Made by a program: the position numbers and the translations under genes
Shown: positions 7,342 to 16,009 of the stretch, one piece after another
Position numbering within the stretch: position 1 is the stretch's first letter
Layout of the letters: each line of letters opens with the position of its first letter
Source: Halomonas sp. NO4
Lineage (GTDB): Bacteria; Pseudomonadota; Gammaproteobacteria; Pseudomonadales; Halomonadaceae
Length of the DNA stretch: 51,158 bases
Reading direction: 5' to 3'
Assembly: GCF_010994375.1 (NCBI RefSeq)
Contig: NZ_WHMA01000023.1
Coordinates: 1-51,158 of the forward strand
Notes under the pieces: model-generated
Told to the model about the DNA's origin: nothing
The model's input: the letters and a program-made list of their open reading frames with translations, nothing else
The model's database searches: none

Positions 7342-7509
7342 GGCACTCCTTACGGCTGGTATCACTTGCGGGGCTCTGCAACAATCCGTCGCTGCAGTTG
7401 GCGGCCGCGCACGGCAAAGCCCGAGGGCCCGGCGTGGCGCCAGTCTACCATCGATGATAGGCAGCGAGGGGCCCCAGTCGCCACCGTGCTGCCGGGAGCG
7501 CTGCCACGC

Positions 7510-8877
7510 ATGACCTATCCTGTCGCCCAGCGCAGCTGGCGGGCCGCCCTGGCCATCTACCTGCGCCCGCCGGTCGTGACCATGCTATTCCTGGGCTTCT
7601 CGGCCGGCCTGCCTTTCCTGCTGGTGTTCTCGACGCTCTCCGCCTGGCTGCGCAGCGATGGCGTGGAAGTCGCCGCCATCGGCTTCTTCTCGTGGATCGG
7701 CATTCTCTATTCGATCAAGTTCTTCTGGGCGCCGGTGGTCGACCGTCTGAGTCTGCCCGGCCTCACCCGCGCCTTCGGTCAGCGCCGCGGCTGGATGCTG
7801 TTGGCCCAGGCGATGATCGCCGCCGGGCTGGTCGGGTTGGCCAGCCTCGAGCCGGTGGGTAACCTGCCGCTGGTGGCCGCCTTCGCCCTGCTGGTCGCCT
7901 TCGGCTCGGCGACCCAGGACATCGCCATCGACGCCTTCCGCATCGAGTCGGCACCGGATGACGTCCAGGCCGCCATGGCCTCGACCTACATCATCGGCTA
8001 CCGCGGCGGCCTGCTCGCCGCCGGCGCCGGCGCGCTCTACGTGGCCTCCTGGCTCTCCTGGGAAGCGGCCTACCTGACCATGGCGGCCCTGGTCGGCGTG
8101 GGGGTCGTCACCGCGCTGCTGCGCCCCGAGCCGCCGCGCCTGTCGCTGACCACCCAGCTGATTCATGAGCCGCGGGTGCGTGCCTTCGTGCGCGCCACCC
8201 GCGGCCGGCCCAAGGCACTGCGCCGCCTGGGCGCCTGGCTGATCGGTGCGGTGGTCTGTCCCTTCACCGACTTTTTCACCCGCCACCGTCACAAGGCGCT
8301 GTGGCTGCTGCTGTTCATCGCGGTGTTTCGCATCAGCGACCTGGCCATGGCCTCCATGGCCAACCCGCTCTACATCGACCTGGGCTTTTCGCTGGCCACC
8401 ATCGCCAACGTCACCAACGTCTTCGGCATCGCCATGAGCATCGGCGGCGGCATCCTGGGCGGGCTGCTGGTGGCGCGCTACGGCATCGGGCCGATCCTGG
8501 TCCTGGGCGCCATCCTGGCCACCCTCACCAACCTGCTGTTCGCCGCCCTGGCGCTGGCCGGCGAGAGCCTGCCCTTCCTGGTAGCCGCCATCGTCGGCGA
8601 CAACCTGGCCAACGGCCTGGCCAGCGCGGTGTTCATCGCCTTCTTGTCGAGCCTCACCTCGCGCGCCTACACGGCGACCCAGTACGCACTCTTCTCGTCG
8701 CTGATGACCCTGCCGGGCAAGTTCCTGAGCGGTTTTGGCGGCCTGGTGGTGGCCGCCGAGGGCTATGCCCTCTTCTTCGTGATCGCCACGGCCCTGGGGC
8801 TGCCGGCCATCGCCCTGGCTATCTGGATCAGCCGCGACCATTCCCTGGTGCCACCACCCACGCCCCGCGCTGCCTGA
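7510..8877 (+). CDS. ampG: AmpG-family muropeptide permease (MFS)
   Basis: This inner-membrane transporter of 455 residues imports GlcNAc-anhydroMurNAc muropeptides for cell-wall recycling, which also controls AmpC induction in species that have it. It is a hydrophobic 12-14-helix protein. Family features include FLGFSAGLPFLLVFSTLSAW near the N-terminus, GSATQDIAIDAFRIE, and FRISDLAMASMANPLYIDLG in the second half. The reading frame is open far upstream, but membrane-protein homology begins at MTYPVAQRSWRAALAIYLRP, and GGGAG lies before that ATG. The exported lytic transglycosylase in this window belongs to the same recycling theme. Confidence 0.93.
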   Translation: MTYPVAQRSWRAALAIYLRPPVVTMLFLGFSAGLPFLLVFSTLSAWLRSDGVEVAAIGFFSWIGILYSIKFFWAPVVDRLSLPGLTRAFGQRRGWMLLAQAMIAAGLVGLASLEPVGNLPLVAAFALLVAFGSATQDIAIDAFRIESAPDDVQAAMASTYIIGYRGGLLAAGAGALYVASWLSWEAAYLTMAALVGVGVVTALLRPEPPRLSLTTQLIHEPRVRAFVRATRGRPKALRRLGAWLIGAVVCPFTDFFTRHRHKALWLLLFIAVFRISDLAMASMANPLYIDLGFSLATIANVTNVFGIAMSIGGGILGGLLVARYGIGPILVLGAILATLTNLLFAALALAGESLPFLVAAIVGDNLANGLASAVFIAFLSSLTSRAYTATQYALFSSLMTLPGKFLSGFGGLVVAAEGYALFFVIATALGLPAIALAIWISRDHSLVPPPTPRAA

Positions 8878-8897
8878 AACAGGCCAGGCGGCTGCGC

Positions 8898-10712
8898 TCA
8901 GTCGAGCTGCTCGCGCAGCCAGGCCAGCGCCCCCGGCGTGGTGCGCCACTGGTCGCGCATCAGCGTGCGGTACTGCCAGGCCTCAGCGCGGCTGCCGGGC
9001 TCGGCGGCACCATCCGGGCCCGCGGCCACCGGCCGGGGGTTCTCGGCGCACAGCATGCCCAGGGCATGGGCGTTGTGGCGCTCCACCTCGGCCAGGGCGT
9101 CGCCCGCTTCGTCGCGTCGGCCCAGGCGGTAGAGCGCCAGCACGCGGCCCATCAGCAGACCGAGCACCGGCACGCTCTCTCGGTAGCGCTCGGTCATGGC
9201 CAGCGCCTCCTGGTCACGCCCCTCGCGCAACAGCTGGTCGAGCACCAGTTCCTGCAGGCCGAGGCTGTCCTGGTCGTCCAGCACCAGCAGCCGTTCGGCG
9301 AGCTCTCGCGAACGCTCCCGGGCGCCGCGCTCCATGCCCACCACCAGCGCCAGGCCGGTGCGCAGCAGCACGGCGTTGTCGGCGCGCTCCCACAGGAAGG
9401 GGCCGTTTCCCGCCTCGCGCACGCGCTCGAGCCAGCGCTCCAGGCGGTCGGCCAGGGGTTCGAAGAGGCTCGGCGACATCCACGGCAGGCTGCCGAAGCG
9501 GCTGGTCAGTGCCAGGGCCAGCGACTGGACGACGCGCGGCGCATCCAGCCACTCAGGGTGGGCACAGAGTTCGCGCAGCCAGTCGCCGGCATGCGGCCAG
9601 GGATCGTCTTCGAAACCCATGGCGCTCTCCTCGTCCACCGCCACGACGAAGTGCGCCTGCCAGGCGGCGAACAGTGTGTCCTCGCGGGCGCTGGCATGGT
9701 ACTCGAGCTCGCCCTCGGCGTTGACGTGCACGTCCAGCGCCGGCGCGGTCGGCAGCTCGGCGAGCAGCGCCTGCAGGGCGGCAAGCGGCTCGGCGAGGTC
9801 CTCCTCGGCGTTGAGCAGCTGGTCGGCCAGGGTCGCCCCGGGATTGTCGGCCAGGTCGGAGAGGAACTGCAGCTGGTCCGGGTCGAGCTCGCCCTGGCGC
9901 GCCAGGCGACGGAACCAGAAGCGCGCCCGTTCGGCGGCCTCCTGTTCGTGCCCTTCGTGGAGCAGCAGCATCGCCTCGATGTAGGCCAGCGTGGGCGAGT
10001 CGGGGAGCGCCTGCTGGGCGCGCACGAAGGCGTCCCGGGCGCTGTCCAGGTCGTCGTTGTCCAGATGCATCAGGCACAGCCGTTCCAGCGCCACCCCGCG
10101 CAGGAACAGAGGACCGCGCTCGAGCACCTCGTCGAGCAGCGCGGTGCGCTTACGCGTGAAACCGCGCTCCTGGTAGAGATCGATCAGCAGCTCGAAGGCG
10201 GGCTCGGCCTGCTCGGGGAGGCGCGACCAATCCGCGCGCTGGAAGAGCGCCTCGAGGATCTGCTGGGCCCGCCCGCGTTGGCCGCTCTCGGCGGCGATCA
10301 GCCCCGCCTCGAGCAGCGCCTGCGCCGGGGCGCGCCCGCTGGCCAGCGCGGCCTTGAGCGTCGGCCCTGTCCAGTCGCGCAGCGAAAGCATCCACATCAG
10401 GTGATCGGGGATCTCGCCCGGCAGGGTCACCGCCCCGCAGCAGTGCTTGGTCTTGCGCCCCGAGTCGCACCAGCAGAGCTCGTTTTGCCCGGGCCGTGCC
10501 AGCGTCTCGCAGGCGAACCCCAGGCGCTCGAGCGGCGTCTGCGTCCACAGCTCCGGTGCCAGGGCCTGGGCCAAGGCGAGGTCGCCGCCCAGTTGAGCGA
10601 CCCCCTGGCGCCGCGCCCAGGCCATCAGCGTGGGGTAGTGCTCGTCCTCACGGATCGCCGCCAGGGCGCCCGTGGCAAAGCCCAGCAGCTGTTCTACCCA
10701 TACCGCCAGCAT
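8898..10712 (-). CDS. SEC-C motif and TPR-like repeat protein
   Basis: The protein has about 604 residues and unknown function. A SEC-C zinc-binding motif is present in the N-terminal quarter as CWCDSGRKTKHCC (C-x-C-x8-C-C), the motif also found at the SecA C-terminus. The rest is made of helical repeats of the TPR type, for example AQALLEAGLIAAESGQRGRA and ALYRLGRRDEAGDALAEVE. ATG codons at 10727 and 10712 are both in frame. The second is chosen because GGAGAG precedes it and because the extended -10 promoter would leave almost no leader for the first. It may be an adaptor or chaperone-like protein. The gene ends 20 bp from the convergent ampG. Confidence 0.8.
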   Translation of the reverse strand: MLAVWVEQLLGFATGALAAIREDEHYPTLMAWARRQGVAQLGGDLALAQALAPELWTQTPLERLGFACETLARPGQNELCWCDSGRKTKHCCGAVTLPGEIPDHLMWMLSLRDWTGPTLKAALASGRAPAQALLEAGLIAAESGQRGRAQQILEALFQRADWSRLPEQAEPAFELLIDLYQERGFTRKRTALLDEVLERGPLFLRGVALERLCLMHLDNDDLDSARDAFVRAQQALPDSPTLAYIEAMLLLHEGHEQEAAERARFWFRRLARQGELDPDQLQFLSDLADNPGATLADQLLNAEEDLAEPLAALQALLAELPTAPALDVHVNAEGELEYHASAREDTLFAAWQAHFVVAVDEESAMGFEDDPWPHAGDWLRELCAHPEWLDAPRVVQSLALALTSRFGSLPWMSPSLFEPLADRLERWLERVREAGNGPFLWERADNAVLLRTGLALVVGMERGARERSRELAERLLVLDDQDSLGLQELVLDQLLREGRDQEALAMTERYRESVPVLGLLMGRVLALYRLGRRDEAGDALAEVERHNAHALGMLCAENPRPVAAGPDGAAEPGSRAEAWQYRTLMRDQWRTTPGALAWLREQLD

Positions 10713-10740
10713 CGCACTCTCCGCCATCCAAAAACCGCAC

Positions 10741-10749
10741 AGTCTACCA
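10741..10749 (-). promoter_or_regulatory. Extended -10 promoter of the SEC-C/TPR gene
   Basis: On the minus strand TGGTAGACT carries the TGn extension plus a TAGACT hexamer. The -35 is weak (TGCCCA at 10769-10764, spacer 17). The start would be near 10734. Confidence 0.4.
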
Positions 10750-10774
10750 GCCCTGCGCGAGCCTGGGCAGCCGC

Positions 10775-12031
10775 TCAGCCGCTGCCGGTGCGCCGTGCCC
10801 AGGCCAGCAGGGGGCGGCTGCGCGCGTGCATGTCGAGTCGCGCGCCCAGGCGCACCAGATTCCAGTAGTGGCCATTGAGGGTTCGCGACAGGAGCAGCGT
10901 ATCGGCGGGCGGCTGCAGGCGATCCATGGCACGCCACACCTTGGGGCTGAGTTCGCGCAGGCGGCGGTGCACCCGCACGTCGCCGAAATCCTGCTCGCCG
11001 GGGGCGAACAGCGGGGCCACGGCCGCGGCGGACTCCCCGTAGAGCGCCAACGGGGCGCCCTGCCCCTGACGCCCGCCGAGCTCGAGCAGCGCCGCATCCA
11101 TGGCCACGGGATCGGCGTCGAGCGTCGCCTCGAGCAGACGCATCATGGCGGTGAGGCGGGCCTCGGGCACGGGGATCACCGCCCCCAGGTCGTAGATCAC
11201 CAGGCGACCCTGGTCATCGGCGGCGAAGTTGCCGGCATGCGGGTCGGCGTGCAGCTCGTGGTGGGTGAAGAGCTCCTCGGTGAGCCAATCGGCGAGCGTC
11301 ACCGCCAGGCGCTGGCGCAGCGCGTCGTCGGCACCTTCCAGTTCGCGCAATGGCGTACCCGCCACATAGCGCATGGCGAGCACTCGCTCGGTGCAATGGT
11401 CGAGGCGCGGTTCGGGAATCACCAGGTCGTCACGATGCGCATAGCGCGCGCGATAACGCGCCAGAGCACTGGCCTCGGCACGGTAGTCGAGCTCACCGCG
11501 CAGGCTCGCCGCCAGCTCCTCGAATAGCGCATCGAGGCGCACCTGGGGCACCTGGAGCCAGCGGCCCAGACGCATCAGTCGGCGCACCTGGGCGAGATCG
11601 CTCTCGAGCACCTCGGCGAGCCCCGGATACTGCACCTTGAGCACCAGCGTCTCGCCGTCATGAGTCACTGCGCGGTGCACCTGTCCCATGGAGGCGCTGG
11701 CGAAGGGGCGCTGCTCGATTTCGCGAAAGCGTGTCTCGAGGTCGCCGTAGGCCTCGACCAGGGTGCGGCGGATGCTCGCCCAGGGCATGGGTTCGGCCTG
11801 GCGCTGCAGGCGCGAGAGCTCCTCGGCGAGATCCGGCGGCAGCAGGTCGTCCCACTGTGCGAGGATCTGGGCGAGCTTCATGGCCGGCCCCTTGAGGTCG
11901 GAGAGGCCCTCGAACAGCGCCTCGCCCAGCGCCCGCCAGTCGGCCTGACCGCCCAGCCGCGTGCGCACCAGGGCACCCCCGGTCCGGGCGCCGAGGCTGA
12001 TGAGTCGCCGTGTCCTGCCGCGTTCGCGCAT
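10775..12031 (-). CDS. ABC1/UbiB-family atypical kinase
   Basis: This 418-residue protein belongs to the protein-kinase-like ABC1/ADCK/UbiB family, whose characterised members support ubiquinone synthesis or lipid handling. Signature segments are SDLKGPAMKLAQILA (the KxGQ-type region, here with A for G), the alanine-rich loop in FASASMGQVHRAV, the ATP-lysine strand LVLKVQYPG, the catalytic HELHADPHAGNF and the metal-binding VIYDLGAV. No C-terminal membrane helices are evident, unlike E. coli UbiB. The gene is therefore not named ubiB. The start at MRERGRTRR is preceded by GAGGGTAGG and by a TTGATT/TATCAG promoter. It is divergent from topB. Confidence 0.88.
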   Translation of the reverse strand: MRERGRTRRLISLGARTGGALVRTRLGGQADWRALGEALFEGLSDLKGPAMKLAQILAQWDDLLPPDLAEELSRLQRQAEPMPWASIRRTLVEAYGDLETRFREIEQRPFASASMGQVHRAVTHDGETLVLKVQYPGLAEVLESDLAQVRRLMRLGRWLQVPQVRLDALFEELAASLRGELDYRAEASALARYRARYAHRDDLVIPEPRLDHCTERVLAMRYVAGTPLRELEGADDALRQRLAVTLADWLTEELFTHHELHADPHAGNFAADDQGRLVIYDLGAVIPVPEARLTAMMRLLEATLDADPVAMDAALLELGGRQGQGAPLALYGESAAAVAPLFAPGEQDFGDVRVHRRLRELSPKVWRAMDRLQPPADTLLLSRTLNGHYWNLVRLGARLDMHARSRPLLAWARRTGSG

Positions 12032-12065
12032 CCTACCCTCGCCCGTGATGGATACCCTGGCACTA

Positions 12066-12093
12066 CTGATACAGCAGTTGTACATCCAATCAA
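12066..12093 (-). promoter_or_regulatory. Promoter of the UbiB-family gene
   Basis: Minus-strand -35 TTGATT (12093-12088) and -10 TATCAG (12071-12066) are 16 bases apart. The predicted start near 12059 gives a leader of about 28 nt. Confidence 0.45.
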
Positions 12094-12163
12094 CCAGCTT
12101 ACACCTGGCGATCCCAGGGGAATACTGGAAGAATGTCCATGCCATTGTTCGCCGCGAGCCGCC

Positions 12164-14086
12164 ATGCGCCTGATCATCGCCGAGAAGCCCAGCCTGGCCC
12201 GAGCCATCGCCGATGCCCTGCCCGGCACGTCGCGTCGCGCCGAGGGGGCACTCCTGGTCGACGACACCACCGTGACCTGGTGCCTGGGCCACCTGCTCGA
12301 ACAGGCGCCACCCGACGCCTACGACCCGGCGCTCAAGCAGTGGCGCCTCGATACCCTGCCGATCCTGCCCGACCGCTGGCGGCTGGTGCCCCGCCCCAAG
12401 GCCCGCGGCCAGCTGGCGGTGATCCGCGGCCTGCTCAAGTCCGCCCGCGAGGTGGTTCACGCCGGTGACCCCGACCGCGAGGGGCAGCTGCTGGTCCAGG
12501 AGGTGATCGAGCACCTGGGCTGGAAGGGGCCGGTCTCGCGGCTGCTGGTCAGCGATCTCAACCGCCCGGCAGTGCAGCGCTCGCTCGCCCGCCTGGAGGA
12601 CAACGCCCGCTACCTGCCACTCTACCGCGCCGCCGAGTCCCGCGCCCGCGCCGACTGGCTGTACGGCATCAACCTGACCCGCGCCTGGACCCTCACCGGC
12701 CGCCAAGCGGGCCACGACGGGGTGCTCTCGGTAGGCCGGGTGCAGACCCCGGTGCTGGGGCTGGTGGTGCGCCGCGACGCCACCATCCGCGACTTCGAGC
12801 CGCGCCCCTTCTACGCCCTGTGGGTGGATCTTGGCGTGGCCAACGGCGAACTGCGCGCCTGGTGGCAGCCCGGGGACAGCCACCCCCTCGATGACCAGGG
12901 CCGCCTGCTCGACCGCCAGCCGGCCGCCGCCCTGGCCGAGCGATTGCCGGGCGCCGAGGGGCGGCTGACCGCGCTCGAGCGCCGCGAGCGGCGCCAGGCC
13001 GCGCCGCTGCCCTACTCGCTCTCCGCCCTGCAGGTGGATGCCGCCCGGCGCTTCGGGCTCTCCGCCCAGGCGGTGCTCGACATCTGCCAGCGCCTCTACG
13101 AGCGCCATCAGCTGATCACCTACCCGCGCTCGGACTGCCGCTACCTGCCCGAGGAGCACTTTGCCGGCGCCCGCGCCACCCTGGAGGGCGCTTGCCGCGG
13201 CGACGAGACGCTGCGCCGGTGGCTCGGCGGCGCCGACTTCAGGCGGCGTTCCAAGGCGTGGAACGACGCCAAGGTGGGCGCCCACCACGCCCTGGCCCCC
13301 ACTGGCAAGCCGGCCGACACGGCGCGCCTGGCCAAGGCCGAGGCCGATGTCTTCCGGCTCATCGCGCGCAACGTGCTCGCCCAGTTCTACCCGGCGCTCG
13401 CCGTGCGCGAGGTGAAAGCGACCTTCACCCTCCCCGATGAGGCCTTTCGTGCCAGCGGGCAGGAGATTCTTGAACCGGGCTGGAAGCCGCTGTTCACCAC
13501 CCGGGACGAGGCGCCGCCCCTGCCCGCCCTGCGCGAGGGAGAGGCCTGCCGGGTGCAGGACGTCGGGGTCGAGGATCGCGAGACGCGCCCCCCGGAACCC
13601 TTCACCGATGCCAGCCTGATCAAGGCGATGATGAACATCGCCCGCTACGTGGAAGACCCGGCGGTGAAACGCACCCTGCGCGAGCACGACGGCCTGGGCA
13701 CCGAAGCCACCCGCGCCGGGATCATCGAAACCCTGGTGACCCGCGGCTACCTGGTACGGCAGGGGAAGGCGCTGCGCGCCACGCGGCTCGGCAGCGCGCT
13801 GATCGCCTCGCTGCCGGAAGCCGCCAGCCGCCCCGAGCGCACGGCGCAGTGGGAGCAGCGCCTGACTGCCATCGCCGAGCAGGCCGACGCGCCCGCCCCC
13901 TTTCTCAGCGCCCTGGTCGAGGATTTGCGCGGCCTGCTGGCCTGTGCCGACGCCGAGGGACTGCGCCAGGCCCTGCACAGCGCTCGAGGCGAGGCGGCCG
14001 CGGCGCCACGTTCGACACGCCGGCGCACGACGTCCACCGGCAAGGGCAAGCAACGCCGCACCCGGCGACGGAAGGGGGCGTCATGA
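12164..14086 (+). CDS. topB: DNA topoisomerase III (type IA)
   Basis: TopB relaxes negatively supercoiled DNA and decatenates, acting with RecQ-type helicases. It has 640 residues, close to the usual length. The Toprim domain begins MRLIIAEKPSLARAIADAL and includes VVHAGDPDREGQLLVQEV with the metal-binding acidic residues. The active-site tyrosine is Y320 in QLITYPRSDCRYLPE. The SVGRVQTPVLGLVV segment is characteristic. The C-terminus ends in a strongly basic tail (STRRRTTSTGKGKQRRTRRR), likely for DNA contact, with no zinc fingers. Its stop overlaps the panE start (ATGA), so the two are translationally coupled despite unrelated roles. Confidence 0.97.
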   Translation: MRLIIAEKPSLARAIADALPGTSRRAEGALLVDDTTVTWCLGHLLEQAPPDAYDPALKQWRLDTLPILPDRWRLVPRPKARGQLAVIRGLLKSAREVVHAGDPDREGQLLVQEVIEHLGWKGPVSRLLVSDLNRPAVQRSLARLEDNARYLPLYRAAESRARADWLYGINLTRAWTLTGRQAGHDGVLSVGRVQTPVLGLVVRRDATIRDFEPRPFYALWVDLGVANGELRAWWQPGDSHPLDDQGRLLDRQPAAALAERLPGAEGRLTALERRERRQAAPLPYSLSALQVDAARRFGLSAQAVLDICQRLYERHQLITYPRSDCRYLPEEHFAGARATLEGACRGDETLRRWLGGADFRRRSKAWNDAKVGAHHALAPTGKPADTARLAKAEADVFRLIARNVLAQFYPALAVREVKATFTLPDEAFRASGQEILEPGWKPLFTTRDEAPPLPALREGEACRVQDVGVEDRETRPPEPFTDASLIKAMMNIARYVEDPAVKRTLREHDGLGTEATRAGIIETLVTRGYLVRQGKALRATRLGSALIASLPEAASRPERTAQWEQRLTAIAEQADAPAPFLSALVEDLRGLLACADAEGLRQALHSARGEAAAAPRSTRRRTTSTGKGKQRRTRRRKGAS

Positions 14087-15018
14087 CCGAGGCCAGCCAC
14101 TGGGATGCCAGCCACTGGAGTGCCAGCCACTGGATTGTCGGCCCCGGCGCCCTGGGGCGACTGATCGGCCTGCGCCTGGCAACCAGGGCCGCCGTGACGC
14201 TCGTCGGCCGCCGCTCCCTGCCCGCCCGCCAGACCCTGGTCACGCCAGAGGGCGACCGCGTGACGCACCCGCTGGCAACCGCTTGTCTCGACGCCCTCCC
14301 CGAGGCCACTCCCGGCGTGGTGCACCTGACCACCAAAGCCTATGCCGCCGAAGCCGCCTATGCCGCCATTGCCCCACGCCTGGGCACCACCACTCGCCTG
14401 GTGCTGTGGCAGAACGGCTATGGCGTGCAGCCCAGCCTCAGCGCCCACCACCCGGGCCCCGTGCTGTGCGCCACCACCACTGAGGGCGCCTACCTGGAAG
14501 GCGATGCCCGGGTGGTCCACGCCGGGCACGGCGAGACCTATCTCGGCTCCCTCGACGGCGGCCATGCCGACGAGGCCGCCGATTTGGCGCAAACGCTGAG
14601 CTGCACCGGCCTGGCGACCCGGGCCGTGGACGACATCCACACCCGGCTGTGGCAGAAGCTTGCCGTCAATGCCGCCATCAACCCCCTGGTGGCGCGCTTT
14701 CGCATCCGCAACGGCCAGCTGCGCGACCGCCCCTTCCACCCCATGGTGGAAGGGGCCATCGCGGAGGTGGCCACGATCCTCGCCGCCGAAGGCATTGCCC
14801 CGCCGGAAGGCCGGGGCCGGGCGGGCTGGCAAGCCCTGATCTGGCGCGTGGTGGCCGGCACCGCCAACAACCGCGCCTCCATGCTGCAGGACGTGCTGGC
14901 CGGGCGCCCCACCGAACGCGAGGCCATCCTCGGCCCGCTGCTCGCGGCAGCGCAGCGCCACGGACTGGCGGCCCCGCAGCTGGCCGCGCTCGATGCCCAG
15001 CTCAGGCGATGCGATTGA
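14083..15018 (+). CDS. panE: 2-dehydropantoate 2-reductase
   Basis: PanE reduces ketopantoate to pantoate with NADPH in the pantothenate/CoA pathway. The Rossmann motif GPGALG follows an unusual N-terminus in which A-S-H-W occurs three times (TEASHWDASHWSASHW). The catalytic lysine region is seen in HLTTKAYA, and the second conserved Lys and Asn in LWQKLAVNAAINPL. The C-terminal helical domain has TANNRASMLQDVLAGRPTE with the conserved SxxxD pattern. It has 311 residues, a little longer than E. coli PanE; the extra length is largely the ASHW repeat. Translation starts inside the topB stop. Confidence 0.93.
   Translation: MTEASHWDASHWSASHWIVGPGALGRLIGLRLATRAAVTLVGRRSLPARQTLVTPEGDRVTHPLATACLDALPEATPGVVHLTTKAYAAEAAYAAIAPRLGTTTRLVLWQNGYGVQPSLSAHHPGPVLCATTTEGAYLEGDARVVHAGHGETYLGSLDGGHADEAADLAQTLSCTGLATRAVDDIHTRLWQKLAVNAAINPLVARFRIRNGQLRDRPFHPMVEGAIAEVATILAAEGIAPPEGRGRAGWQALIWRVVAGTANNRASMLQDVLAGRPTEREAILGPLLAAAQRHGLAAPQLAALDAQLRRCD
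14092..14136 (+). repeat. 15-bp tandem repeat (three copies) in the panE 5' end
   Basis: The 12-mer GCCAGCCACTGG occurs at 14092, 14107 and 14122, each followed by a variable codon (GAT, AGT, ATT). It encodes ASHW[D/S/I] just ahead of the Rossmann fold. Confidence 0.95.
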
Positions 15019-15136
15019 CCCGGCGCCACGCATCCCTGGCGAGCTTCCCCAGGCCTTGCTACGCTGCATGAGATAATGACGAGAACGTGACAGGCAGGCG
15101 GTGGCAGCGATGATCCGCCTGCTTGAGGTCAGGGAT

Positions 15137-15748
15137 ATGAAACCGAGTGCTTCCGCCGCCGCCATGGCGGTGATGCTCGCCATGCTGTCACCGCTGGCCC
15201 TCGCCTCGGACGAGGCAAAGACGACGCTTGGGCTGACGCCGGTCGTCGACGACCCCGTGTACGCTGGCGAAGACATGGCGCGGCTCGTGCAACTCGACAA
15301 CGGCGTGGTCGTGCAGGGCGCCGATGTGATGACGCCCGACGGCTACACCTCGGGGTTTCGGCTCACTGCAGGCTACTCCCCCTACCGTCTGCCGCGGTTC
15401 GACCTGGGGGCGGAGCTCACCTATCGCGCCAGCGATGAGGTACCGCTTACGCTGGGCAGCGAGAACCTGCTGATGAATACCACCAGCATCGGCGGCAGCC
15501 TGGTAGCCGGTGTTCGCCTGGGGCGCCTCGGCCTGTATGCCAAGACCGGTGTTGCGGAGTGGGACGGCGACACGCTGGAGCGCCACGAGGATTCAGGGCT
15601 GGCTACCGCGGGGACCTCGCGCATTCAGGGCTTCGGCGCCCATTTCGACCTGTCACGAGTCACCGGACGACTGGAGTTCGAGGAGATCGATGCGCCGAGC
15701 ATGGAGCATCTCAACCTGATTACTGCCTCGCTGCATATCCCCTTCTAG
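15137..15748 (+). CDS. Outer-membrane beta-barrel protein, unrecognised family
   Basis: This exported protein of 203 residues has unknown function. The chosen ATG at 15137 gives a clean signal peptide (hydrophobic AAAMAVMLAMLSPLALA, cleavage after ALA); an upstream start at 15101 would add a non-signal-like stretch. GAGGTCAGGGAT lies before it. The mature part alternates polar and hydrophobic residues and is rich in Gly and Tyr (GFRLTAGYSPYRLPRFDLGA, GGSLVAGVRLGRLGLYAKTG). It ends in Phe (LITASLHIPF), the usual BAM recognition end. This fits a small 8-strand porin-like or adhesin-type barrel, similar in style to other outer-membrane beta-barrel proteins of about 200 residues. Confidence 0.75.
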   Translation: MKPSASAAAMAVMLAMLSPLALASDEAKTTLGLTPVVDDPVYAGEDMARLVQLDNGVVVQGADVMTPDGYTSGFRLTAGYSPYRLPRFDLGAELTYRASDEVPLTLGSENLLMNTTSIGGSLVAGVRLGRLGLYAKTGVAEWDGDTLERHEDSGLATAGTSRIQGFGAHFDLSRVTGRLEFEEIDAPSMEHLNLITASLHIPF

Positions 15749-15854
15749 GCGCATTGGCGCAGGCGCAGATGTTCTCGCTCCTCCCCTTGCGGACGGCGAC
15801 AACGGATTCTGCCCGGGAAAGGGCTGACCGGCCCTAGCTCCGGATCTAACCCTC

Positions 15855-15930
15855 TGCGCTCCGGGTCTATAGTTACCCCGGTTTCATGCACTTGCGCTCC
15901 GGGTCTATAGTTACCCCGGTTTCATGCACT
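15855..15930 (+). repeat. Perfect 38-bp tandem duplication upstream of the peroxiredoxin gene
   Basis: Copies at 15855-15892 and 15893-15930 are identical. Each contains CCGGGTCTATAGTTACCCCG, an imperfect dyad around the palindrome CTATAG, and ends TTTCATGCACT. A third CTATAG begins immediately after (15929). Each TATAGT could be a -10; the second (15906-15911) has TTTCAT 18 bases upstream. The rest of the 261-nt gap from 15749 to 16009 shows no gene. Confidence 0.9.
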
Positions 15931-15944
15931 ATAGTTATTGGCAG

Positions 15945-15970
15945 GCGAAGCCCCATTGGGGCGGCTTCGC
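15945..15970 (+). promoter_or_regulatory. Leader hairpin of the peroxiredoxin gene
   Basis: GCGAAGCC (15945-15952) pairs with GGCTTCGC (15963-15970). If transcription starts from the last TATAGT, the hairpin would lie at the extreme 5' end of the mRNA, where such stems can stabilise transcripts (inference). Confidence 0.45.
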
Positions 15971-16009
15971 CGCGACAATGTTTCACCCCTGGAACGAGAG
16001 GTTACAACG

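Noticed and set aside
6616..7509. In-frame extension upstream of ampG
   Set aside because: It runs antisense across slyD and rfaH and shows no transporter features; the good start is the ATG at 7510.
7585..8949. 454-codon frame antisense to ampG
   Set aside because: Gly/Gln/His-rich shadow without domain signals; the plus strand encodes a clear transporter.
12032..14053. In-frame extension of the UbiB-type kinase antisense to topB
   Set aside because: Kinase homology begins at 12031, where a ribosome site and promoter are present; the rest is a shadow of topB.
15855..15930. CRISPR-like repeat
   Set aside because: Only two directly abutting copies with no spacer and no cas gene.
15855..15935. 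OxyR binding site in the CTATAG repeats
   Set aside because: OxyR needs four ATAG-type elements about 10 bp apart; here the elements are spaced 38 and 24 bp apart.
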